From UBA6215 sp964484255 (lineage in GTDB: Bacteria > Omnitrophota > Gorgyraeia > Pluralincolimonadales > Pluralincolimonadaceae): 32,195 nt of DNA. The notes beneath the pieces were generated by a model. That model had not been told where the DNA came from and made no database searches. It saw only the letters and a program-made list of their open reading frames with translations. Numbering within the stretch: position 1 is the stretch's first letter; every line of letters starts with the position of its first letter. Positions 22,795 to 32,000 of this stretch are shown one piece after another. Location: NCBI GenBank assembly GCA_964484255.1, contig CAZAEH010000016.1, positions 1 through 32,195 on the forward strand, in the 5' to 3' direction. A program made the translations under genes and the position numbers.

Positions 22795-24081
22795 ATGAAG
22801 ATAAACATACCTTACGGAAAAACCCAGGTAAACGTATCGATCCCCGACAGGAACCTTCTCGGGGTCCTTCGCCCGAAACAATCCCACACGAAGAAGAGCG
22901 AGGTCCGCATAATCAGGGATGCCGTTCTCAAGCCGATGGGCTGTTCCCCCCTTAGCAATATGGTCTCTCCGAATGATACGGTGGCCATTGTTGTGCCCGA
23001 CCTGGCGAGAATGTGCCCGAGCAGGCTCATATTGCCGATATTGCTTGAAGAACTGTCGAAAAAAGGAGTAAAAGACAGGAACATCACCATATTCATGGCA
23101 GTAGGCATGCTCACCCCTCCGTCTAAGAAAGACATTGACAAGGCTTTCGGAGGGGGCATAGCGAGCCGGATAAAGGTAAAGATACATAACCCCGTGGACG
23201 CCTCTAATCTTACCCATCTGGGTTATGTTGCCAACGGTGTCCCGGTTGTTGTGAACAAGGAGCTTCTCTATAATGACCATGTTATCTCGATAGGCGTAAT
23301 AGAGCCCCATCTCCACGCCGGTTTTTCAGGGGGCCCCGAGACGCTAAGTATCGGCATGGCCGGTGAAGAGACGATAAGGTTCACGCATTCGCCCCGTTTC
23401 ATTGACAAGCCCGGCGCGAAACCCGGGGTGATCATGGGTAACCCTTTCCATCGCTGGATCATGGAAGCGGCGTGTGTCGCCAAGCTGAAATTCATAGTTA
23501 ATGTCATAAACAATGACATGGGCCATACGGTCTTCGCGACCGCAGGTGAGCCCCAGCTGGCTTTTTATAAGGGTATAGAGCATGCCATGCTGTATTACAG
23601 GATCAAGGTTGATGAACCCGCCGACATAGTCATATGCGGCGTCGGTTGGCCTAAGGATGTCAACATCTACCAGGCCTCACGAGCCCTTACCTACCTTACC
23701 AATACGCAGAAACCTGTCATCAGGAAAGGAGGGCTGATAATAATACCCGCCACCTGCGAGGATGGTATAGGAAAAGGCCTTGGGGAACGCAGGTTCTATG
23801 GCGCCATGAAGAAAGCAAAGAGTGCGGATGAAATAGTGAAGAAGATGAAGAGCAGGAATTGCCTCGCAGGCGAACAAAGGGCCTATGCCGTTGCCAAGTC
23901 GCTCTTGCTCGCGGATTGCGCGATAGTCGGTGCCGGCTCCAGGGAGCTTGTCAGGAACATGAAAATGCTCTATTTCGGGAACGTTGACGAGGCGTTAGAA
24001 CATGCTTTTAGAACGCGCGGGAAAGACGCGAAAGTTTATGTAGTCCCCCATGCCCTCGTCACCCTGCCCGTATCGAGATGA
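22795..24081 (+). CDS. LarA-family (DUF2088) protein, probable divergent hydroxyacid racemase relative
   Basis: 428 residues, with the family start MKINIPYGKTQVNVSIPD. LarA uses a nickel-pincer nucleotide to racemise lactate. Visible here are the DLAR motif (Asp69, Arg72, matching Asp72 and Arg75 of Lactobacillus LarA), His172 in IEPHLHAGFSGG and His198 in FTHSP. The position of the pincer-linked Lys184 is Glu182 in GGPETLSIG, and that of His108 is Leu106 in AVGMLTPPS. It is therefore unlikely to work as a classical covalent-cofactor lactate racemase. No SD precedes the ATG. It overlaps the next gene, a 2-hydroxyacid dehydrogenase, by 4 bases, which suggests a shared hydroxyacid pathway. Confidence 0.88.
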   Translation: MKINIPYGKTQVNVSIPDRNLLGVLRPKQSHTKKSEVRIIRDAVLKPMGCSPLSNMVSPNDTVAIVVPDLARMCPSRLILPILLEELSKKGVKDRNITIFMAVGMLTPPSKKDIDKAFGGGIASRIKVKIHNPVDASNLTHLGYVANGVPVVVNKELLYNDHVISIGVIEPHLHAGFSGGPETLSIGMAGEETIRFTHSPRFIDKPGAKPGVIMGNPFHRWIMEAACVAKLKFIVNVINNDMGHTVFATAGEPQLAFYKGIEHAMLYYRIKVDEPADIVICGVGWPKDVNIYQASRALTYLTNTQKPVIRKGGLIIIPATCEDGIGKGLGERRFYGAMKKAKSADEIVKKMKSRNCLAGEQRAYAVAKSLLLADCAIVGAGSRELVRNMKMLYFGNVDEALEHAFRTRGKDAKVYVVPHALVTLPVSR

Positions 24082-26833
24082 CCCCGCTTGAAAAAGACCT
24101 CAAAAAAGCACTAAAAGGCGATATATTTTTTGACGATATAACCCGCCACATATATTCCTTCGGCGCTTCGATATACAAGATAAAACCAAAAGGCGTTATC
24201 CTGCCCAGGGACATCGATGATGTGATAGAGACCGTCAGGTATGCCTACAGCAACTCTATACCGGTAACCGCCAGGGGAGCCTGCACCAGCCTGGCCGGCC
24301 AGGCGGTCGGCAGCGGACTTATACTGGATTTTACGAAATATATGAACCGCGTGGTCTCATATGAGGGTGATGATACGGTCGTGGTCCAGCCCGGTTTGGT
24401 CTGCGGCAACCTGAACAGGATGCTTTCCCTGCATAAAATGTCCTTTCCGCCCGACCCCTCCAGCTGCGATTACTGCACCGTAGGAGGGATGATAGCCGGC
24501 AACTCAGGAGGCCCGCATTCCGTGAAGTACGGGTCCACTGCAGATTGGTGCGAGGAACTCCGGGTCGTGCTTTCGGACGGCAGGGTAGCCGATCTCAGGC
24601 CGGGCGTCAGGATAAAAGACATAAGCGGGCCCCTGGTTGAGCTTTTTAAGGAGAACGAAGATAACATAAAGAAATATGCGCCGAAGGTCAGGAGGACTTC
24701 AAGCGGATATAATGTCTTTGCCGGGTTCAGGGAAGGCCAGCCCGACCTCGTTAAACTTATGTCCGGGTCCGAAGGGACGCTCGCAGTTATCACGGAAGCG
24801 AAGTTGAGGCTATCTCCTTTGCCTGAATCGAGGGCGCTTCTCCTGCTCCCGCTTAAGGCCCCCGAGGAACTCGCAGATGCCATAGAGATGTTCAAAACGG
24901 CCGGACCCTCTGCGATGGAGTTTATGGATGAGGCTTTCGTAAAGATGGCTAAGGAGATGGAACCCGGCCTTAAAAGGCTTTTGCCCAAGGCCGCAAAAGG
25001 CCTGGTGCTCGTGGAGTTGGAAGGAGACGACGCGAAAGAGCTTGATTCAAGGATAGCGCGCATCAAAGGCTCTCCTGTTGTGGCGAGGGACCCGGCGGAC
25101 AGGGCGGGATTATGGGCGGTCCGCAGGGCCGCCGTCCCCATAATGAACAGGGCAAGAGGGAAGAAACGTCCCGTTGCGTTCATAGAGGATGCGATAGTCC
25201 CGCCGGAAAATCTGGGCGAATTCATGATAGGCGCTTATGCCATATTCGAGAAATATTCCGTTGAGGCGTGCGTTTATGGCCATGCAGGTGACGGGAACAT
25301 GCATATCAGGCCGATGCTTGACCTTAAGGACAGGGCGGACCTGATAAAAATGGACAACATAGCGGATGATTTTTACAGGATGGTCGTATCGCTTGACGGT
25401 TCCATATCCGCCGAGCATGGGGATGGTATATTGAGGATACCTTATCTCAAGAAACAATCAGGGCCGCTTTATGCGATGTTCCGCGGGATAAAAGACATAT
25501 TTGACCCGAGGGGCATACTTAATCCCGGGAAGAAGATAGGCAAGGAGGAGAGGGTAGTGCACGACCTGGTCTGCGATGCGGATGTCAAATATGCCGCGAC
25601 CGGGACGGTATTTGACTCGGAGAGCATAAGGCAGGAAGTTGAAAAGTGCCACGCTTGCGGACTTTGCAGGAGCATCTGTCCGGTAAACCTTGTGCTGCCG
25701 GAAGAGTTNNNNNNNNNNAAGAGTTTGCTTCTCCGCGCGCCAAAGCTGCAGTGATCAAAGGAGTAATTACCGGAGAGCTGGATGCAAAATTGCTCCGCGA
25801 CCCGGCGATAAAATCCCTCCTTGATACGTGTATCAATTGCAAGTCCTGCAGGGTAGAATGCCCCACCGGCGCCGATATCTCTCAAATTTGCTCTATGGCG
25901 AAAGAGGTATTCGCGAAAGAATGGGGGGTGGGGTTCTCGGAGGCGCTGTTGGAAAAGGTGCGTATCGCGGCAGTTTTTCCCGAGGCATACGGACTGTTGC
26001 GCTCGTCTGCCGGGAAGGCCCTCGCAGGCCTGATCGCCGGCATAGACGTCAGGAGAACGCTTCCGAGGCTTTCCAGGAGGTCATTATCGGTAAAGAAATC
26101 CTCATTGGCACATCCGAAGAAAAAGGTCGTATATTTTTCCGGTTGCTATATAGACCTGTTCAGCCCTGAAGGGGAAGGGGCCGCCACAATAAACGTCCTT
26201 GGCAAGAACAGGATCGAAACGATCCTTTCGTCCCTGAAATGCTGCGGTATGCCCGGGATATCATCGGGTAATGTCGAAGGGGTCCATAAGGAAATAACTT
26301 TTAACGTAAAAAGATTGTACGGCCTGGTAAAGTCCGGATACGATATAGTGACGAGTTGCCCGAGTTGCGGCCTTGCCCTTAAAGAAGAGTACCCCGGGAT
26401 ACTTAATACTCCGGAGGCTATGCTGGTCTCCCAGAATACTTTTGATATACATGAATATCTTTGGATGCTGCTTAATGACGGCGAGATGAATACCAATTTC
26501 AAGCCGTCCAACCGTTGTGTGGTTTTTCATGTACCCTGCCATCTTAAAACACAGGCAATAGGAGGCCTGCAGGAGTCCCTGGTCCAGCTTATCCCGGGCA
26601 TGACTATAAGGAAGATGGAAGATTCATGCTGTGGCATGGCGGGAACGTTCGGTCTGAAGAAAAAGAATTTCGATCTCTCCGCATCGATAGGCAGCGCGCT
26701 TTTTAGCCGGATAGAGGCCTCCGGCGCCGATTATGTAGTTACCGGTTGCGGCTCCTGTAAGATGCAGATAAGCCAGTTCACATCCGCGAAAGTCATCCAT
26801 ACGGTAGAACTTCTATCCGAGTATTATCTTTAA
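24078..26833 (+). CDS. FAD-linked 2-hydroxyacid dehydrogenase fused to Fe-S/CCG subunit (GlcD-GlcF type), interrupted by assembly gap
   Basis: Read as one gene, although 10 Ns at 25709-25718 break the frame. The first part (to about residue 470) is a GlcD/Dld-like FAD dehydrogenase: FAD-binding PPDPSSCDYCTVGGMIAGNSGG, then GHAGDGNMHIRP and SAEHGDG. It ends with a 4Fe-4S motif CHACGLCRSICP (Cys524, 527, 530, 534). After the gap the frame gives SPRAK, a second 4Fe-4S motif CINCKSCRVECP, then two cysteine-rich CCG domains (SLKCCGMPG, VTSCPSCG; SCCGMAGTFG, VTGCGSC). Such fusions oxidise D-lactate, glycolate or D-2-hydroxyglutarate. Removing the Ns and merging a 7-base overlap restores a single 912-residue frame. 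The start overlaps the larA-family stop as ATGA. Confidence 0.9.
25709..25718. other. Assembly gap of ten Ns with hidden 7-base overlap
   Basis: Ten Ns stand between GAAGAGTT and AAGAGTTTGC. The left end's last seven bases (AAGAGTT) repeat at the start of the right end. Merging them and deleting the Ns removes 17 bases, after which the flanking dehydrogenase frame is continuous, giving PEEFASPRAK at the join. Confidence 0.9.
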
Positions 26834-27960
26834 GTCCCTGCTATTATCGCCGCGGCGCGTTTGCTCGCTCCGGGTTCACCGAGTTTGCTTTTTATTGCGG
26901 CAAGACGGGTCTTGATACCCTCATTACGATCCGGCGAAAGGAGTATCGATACGGCTTCGTCGGCCACTTTCGCGGGATCTACCGTAAATCCGACGAACTC
27001 CGGGACGATCTTTTCTCCCGCGACTATATTTGACAGGCCGATATAAGGTATCTTTACCAGAAGCTTGCCGGCCAGCCAAGTCAGGAAGGAGACCTGGTAT
27101 ACAATGATCATGGGTTTCCCGAGGATAGTGGTCTCAAGGGTCGCGGTACCCGATGCCACAAGGGCCATGTCCGAGGAATTTATGCAGTCGTAAGCATTGC
27201 CTTCTACCAGCTCAGGCCTGAACCCTTCCGCGCCAAGTATCTCTTCGTATAATTCGGTATCCGCCCCTTTAGGTTTAGCTACCATGAACTGCACGCCATC
27301 GCCAAGTTTCTCCTTTATGATCTCGGCGGCCTCGGCCATTACGGGCAGGTTCCTTATTATTTCGCTGCGTCTGGAGCCGGGTAGTATGGCTACCGTTTTT
27401 TTAGAGGGATCAAGGCCTTGGCGTTCCAGGAATTCATCTCTTGCGCAGCAGGTCTTTACGGAATCAAGGAGAGGGTGGCCGACGAATTCAACCGCAACGC
27501 CTTCCTTCGCATAAAATCCTTTTTCGAAGTCCAGTATGACTATCATTTTGTCGACATATTTTTTTACCGCCTTTATGCGCCCCCTGCGCCAGGCCCATAT
27601 CTGCGGACTTACGTAATATATTACCTTTATGCCCCTCTTTTTTGCCTCTTTCGCGAAACGCAGGTTGAATTCAGGGTAATCGATAAGCACAACACAGTCC
27701 GGTTTTTCGTCCTCGAGTTTCTTTACCAGGTCACGGAATACTTTTTTGAATTTTTTGAGGCTTACGAGCACCTCACCGAGTCCTATTACCGCGAGGTCCG
27801 TGGTGTCCTGGAAGGAACAGAGCCCCGCTTCTACCATCAGCGGCCCGCCCATTCCCTCAAAGACGGAGGAAGGGGATATTTCTTTCATTGCAAGGATCAG
27901 GTTTGAGCCGTGCAGGTCGCCTGATGCCTCGCCGGCTATCATGAATATCTTTTTAGGCAT
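26830..27960 (-). CDS. lpxB: Lipid-A-disaccharide synthase
   Basis: 376 residues, family GT19. It condenses UDP-2,3-diacylglucosamine with lipid X to make the lipid A disaccharide at the inner membrane. Conserved parts are IAGEASGDLHGSNLI near the N-terminus, YYVSPQIWAWRRGR, FVGHPLLD, and LPGSRRSEI. It implies an LPS-bearing outer membrane. The start overlaps the Gfo/Idh gene's stop by 8 bases and follows an AAGG tract, so the two minus-strand genes are one unit. Its TAA shares TTAA with the stop of the convergent dehydrogenase. Confidence 0.96.
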   Translation of the reverse strand: MPKKIFMIAGEASGDLHGSNLILAMKEISPSSVFEGMGGPLMVEAGLCSFQDTTDLAVIGLGEVLVSLKKFKKVFRDLVKKLEDEKPDCVVLIDYPEFNLRFAKEAKKRGIKVIYYVSPQIWAWRRGRIKAVKKYVDKMIVILDFEKGFYAKEGVAVEFVGHPLLDSVKTCCARDEFLERQGLDPSKKTVAILPGSRRSEIIRNLPVMAEAAEIIKEKLGDGVQFMVAKPKGADTELYEEILGAEGFRPELVEGNAYDCINSSDMALVASGTATLETTILGKPMIIVYQVSFLTWLAGKLLVKIPYIGLSNIVAGEKIVPEFVGFTVDPAKVADEAVSILLSPDRNEGIKTRLAAIKSKLGEPGASKRAAAIIAGT

Positions 27961-28903
27961 TATCCTTAAGGCCCTGTTTTATGGCATCTTCAATCTGGAG
28001 CGCTATCTTGAGGGCGTCACGGCCTTCCTCGCCCGAGACGAGGGGCCGCTCTCCCGACTTTATGCACCCGATGAACGCTTCCAGTTCTTTCTTTAGGGGT
28101 TCTTCTTTTTTGATGTTTATGAGTTTACCGGTGATCCTGTTGTTTATCTTTCGGTAAAGGACGGATTCCTGCTTGACGTAGTCCAGCGAGATATAGCAAT
28201 CGTCCTTGAAGAGGCGGATCTTGCGCATCTCCTTGTCGGTGACCCGGCTGGCAGTGAGATTTGCGACAGCGCCGTTCTTGAACCTTATCCTGACGTTCGC
28301 CAGGTCCTCGTGGTCGGTAAGTATGTTGACGCCGACAGCGTCTATCGACGCTATTTCCGACTTGACCAGGGCCAGTATTATGTCTATATCGTGTATCATA
28401 AGGTCCAGGACCACTCCGACATCCAACGCGCGCTTTTTAAAAGGCCCCAGGCGGTGGCATTCAATGAAACGGACATTTCCCTGGACCTCATTGAGTGCCA
28501 TTACGGCTGCATTGAACCTTTCGACATGGCCGACCTGTATGGTCAACCCTTTCTGCTGGGCCGTTGAAAGCAGGCCTTCCGCCTCCTCAACGGATCTGGC
28601 CATCGGTTTTTCTATGAGTACGGATATCCCGTTCTCGAGGAAGTCTTTTGCGACGGCAAAGTGCAATTCAGTGGGGACTACTACCGAGGCGCAGTCGATT
28701 ATGCCGAACATCTGCCTGTGATCCTGGAAATAAGAGGTCTTATATTTACGGGACAGCAGTCTCGCACGGCCCGGGTCCGTGTCACATATCCCGACAAGCT
28801 CGACGTCCGGCATCCCCGCGTATATACGGGCATGATGCTGCCCGAGATGGCCTACCCCTATCACCCCGACCCTGGTCTTTTTAAGGTTTGCGCTCATGGC
28901 CAT
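27953..28903 (-). CDS. Gfo/Idh/MocA family oxidoreductase
   Basis: 316 residues. The N-terminal Rossmann motif VGVIGVGHLGQHHARIY and the LIEKPMA catalytic lysine motif mark the family, NAD(P)-dependent oxidation of sugars or inositols. HDIDIILALV carries the conserved histidine. It directly precedes lpxB, an arrangement also seen in other diderms such as Geobacter, which suggests a role in lipid A or sugar-nucleotide metabolism; GnnA, which oxidises UDP-GlcNAc at C3, is a family example. The exact substrate is unresolved. ATG 28903 or 28897 can serve as start. Confidence 0.9.
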   Translation of the reverse strand: MAMSANLKKTRVGVIGVGHLGQHHARIYAGMPDVELVGICDTDPGRARLLSRKYKTSYFQDHRQMFGIIDCASVVVPTELHFAVAKDFLENGISVLIEKPMARSVEEAEGLLSTAQQKGLTIQVGHVERFNAAVMALNEVQGNVRFIECHRLGPFKKRALDVGVVLDLMIHDIDIILALVKSEIASIDAVGVNILTDHEDLANVRIRFKNGAVANLTASRVTDKEMRKIRLFKDDCYISLDYVKQESVLYRKINNRITGKLINIKKEEPLKKELEAFIGCIKSGERPLVSGEEGRDALKIALQIEDAIKQGLKDNA

Positions 28904-28958
28904 ATTCTACCAAGTCGCTTACCGATTAACAATACATAAATCCCTTGCCAGATAATAG

Positions 28959-28987
28959 TTGATTAATTCATGAAAAAGTATTATAAT
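28959..28987 (+). promoter_or_regulatory. Promoter for the autotransporter
   Basis: TTGATT at 28959-28964 and TATAAT at 28982-28987 are 17 bases apart. The predicted start is near 28994, leaving a 45-base leader containing AAGGAG at 29023-29028, ten bases before the ATG. The -10 lies in the palindrome TATTATAATA and could serve the divergent minus-strand gene too, but no matching -35 was found there. Confidence 0.7.
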
Positions 28988-29038
28988 AACCGCAGGGAAT
29001 AATAAATCTTATCATATAAAATAAGGAGAGAAGAAAAG

Positions 29039-32000
29039 ATGAAGGCTCAAACGAAAACCTCCGCGTTAGCGGGCAGGATCGGTTTATTGTTTGGGTTTAC
29101 GGTTGTCTTCTCAACTTTTGTTGCTGCAGCGAATGCCGGAACATTTGATGTGTCGAATACCGCGGATTCAGGAGCGGGCAGTATCAGGCAGGCGGTAACC
29201 GATCTAAATACAAGCGCGACGAGCGGTACGATCGCTTTTGGTTCCGGGGCCGAAGGCACTATCACGCTGGAAAGCGCCCTCTCGACGCTCAACTACGAAA
29301 CTATATTTGATACTTCCGATTACAATATAACATTGTCCGGTTACAGCGGGGCGACTGCCGCCGATGTATGGTTCAAGTTTGACACGGAAGGTTCCGGGAC
29401 CTTCACTTTTGACAACTGCGACTGGAGTGTCGGTGGCGGGTTGGTGGTTGGCGACAATCATAATGGCGACCTGGTAATTTCAAATGGCAGCGTGTTTTCT
29501 ACTGCATATACCGCTTATATAGGCGGCAACAGCGGTTCTTCAGGTGCCGTCACGGTCACCGGCACCGGTTCCACCTGGACCAATAGCGAAGATATATATG
29601 TCGGTTCAGGAAGCACGGGTACGCTCTATATTTCCGACGGCGCTGACGTAACCAGCCGCAGCGGTATCCTGGCCGGTTATAGCGGCGGGGATGGTACCGT
29701 CACGGTCACCGGCACCGGTTCCACCTGGACCAATACCAACGGTCTTACCGTGGGCAAGGAAGGCCCCGGCGTGATGAATATCGTTGACGGAGGCGTTGTA
29801 ACCGATGCCTGGTCGGATGTAGGCTATAATAATGTAGGCGAAGTATACGTCGACGGCACCGGTTCCACCTGGACCAATACCGGCGACCTCAATATCGGCA
29901 AGACTTATGACGGTTTCCTGACTATTTCCGACGGGGGCGTGGTTACCTGCGACCACGGTTACGTAGCCAAAGACGCCGGTTCGCACGGCGCTATTTACTT
30001 AGGTGACACCGGTTCCTCATTTACCGCCGGCTCCGATCTTTCTGTAGGTGATTCCGGTACCGCTGAGCTGGTGGTATATGACGGAGCTACGGTTACGGTC
30101 AACAGCGGCGCGGGGACAATAACCCTCGGGAAAAACGCGGATTCGGAAGGCCTTCTTGTTGTCGGCAGCGGAGGCAGCGGCACTTCAGGTACAATCGATG
30201 CCGCGGAAGTTACCGGCGGCAGCGGGACCGCGAATGTTGTTTTCGGGCAGACCGATGATTTTACGTTCAGTCCGGTGATATCGGGAAGTATAAGCGTCCA
30301 GCAAAAAGGTACCGGCACGACGACCCTTTCCGGCAACAACACCTATACGGGTTCGACCAGCATCCAGGCGGGAACTATAAAACTTGGGAATGATTCAGCC
30401 CTCGGTACACAGGATGAAGGTACCTCGGTGGATGATGGCGCCTCGCTTGACCTTAATGGCCACGACCTCTACTCGGCGTCGGAAGACGAACCCCTTACCA
30501 TAGCCGGTTCCGGCACGAGCGGGGAAGGCGCGTTATTCAACAGCGCCGCCGGTATGTCCACATATTCCGGCTCTATCACCCTTACCGCGGCGAGCACCAT
30601 AGGGGTGACCGACGCGGCGGGCAGTATGTTCATTTACCGTGATATAAATACCGGTGTTGCCGGATATGATATCACGTTTGACGGCGACGGCGATTTCCTG
30701 CTCGTGAATACATTGACAGGGAAGATAACCGGTAACGGGAACGTTATCAAGAACGGCTCCGGAGAGATACTGCTTTACATGACCGGCGATGACTATACCG
30801 GTACCACCTTGATCAACGACGGCAAATTTACGCTTGGAGCTTCAGAAGTAATACCTGATACCAGCGCCGTGACAATAGCTTCAGGCGCCGAACTGGACCT
30901 GAACGGCAAAGACGAGAATATAGGTTCCCTGGCCGGCGACGGCAATGTTATAAACCGCAGTACAGCTTGCACATTGACCGCCGGACATGATAATACTTCG
31001 ACGACGTTCAACGGTGTCATCTCCGACGGCACCGGTGCGACGTCATTTACCAAAGAGGGCACGGGTATCCTTACCCTGACCGGTGCCAATACGTATTCGG
31101 GCGATACGACAATAAATAACGGTACCTTGCGCGTCGAAAATGCCAATGCCGTAGGTACCGGGGCCCTGACGAACGACGCAGCCCTTGATGTCGGCTCAAC
31201 AGGCCTTACTGTGAATGGGGTCTATTCCCAGAACGCCGGTTCCAGCCTGGCTCTTGTCGCCAGTTCGGCCTCAAACTACGGAAATATCTCGTCGGCTTCC
31301 AATGCTGTCGTCGATGCCGGCAGCTCCGTAAACGTCACGGTAGCGGGCTTCCTCCCGAATAACAGCAGGCTCAAGATCATAGACGGCGCAGGCGGGGCAG
31401 GCGTAAATACCCCCGGAACGGTAACATCCAATAATTCGCGCTTGAGGTTTTCCACCGTAAGCTCCGACGGAGACCTTTTCCTCGTAGTGGACCGTACCGC
31501 AGCAGGGTTCGCGAGCGTGTCGTCTAACCCGAACATAAGGGCTGTTGGCGCGACACTTGACGGTATTACGTCACCGACAGGGGATATGCTAACCTTGCTT
31601 AATGCCCTTGAACTGATGGATGACTCATCTGTTGCCTCTGACTTGGGCACGTTCTCCCCGGTAGTCGACAGCGGAGTTATAGCCACGAGCACCACATCGC
31701 TTAACCAGTTCATCGGCACCAGCAGCGCGAGGCTTTCAGATCTCTTCGCGCAGGCGCGCGAAGCAGGGGAAACAGGTATCTCGGCCGGAAGCGAAGGCCT
31801 TAGCGGGGCAGAGGCATGGGCGCGCGGTTTCGGTGAATATGTAAAGCAGAAGCCCCGCGGCTTCAGCAACGGCTACCGCGCCACGGTCTGGGGCACCGCC
31901 CTCGGCGGCGATATGCCGGCGTTCAATAACAGGTTACGCCTGGGATTGAGCGGCGGTTACGCGGCGACTGACATAAATTCAAAAGATAACAGCGGTACAA

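Noticed and set aside
24078..26833. Frameshifted pseudogene or two separate genes glcD and glcF
   Set aside because: The frame change falls exactly at the Ns, and merging the 7-base overlap restores one reading frame.
29547..29879. CRISPR array
   Set aside because: The repeats are in frame within a coding sequence, only three copies, with 100-base conserved-pattern intervals coding for beta-strand repeats.
29047..31869. Several minus-strand open frames in the 3' region
   Set aside because: The plus strand holds one unbroken 1052-codon autotransporter frame with signal peptide, repeats and barrel; the minus frames are proline/valine-rich mirrors of it.
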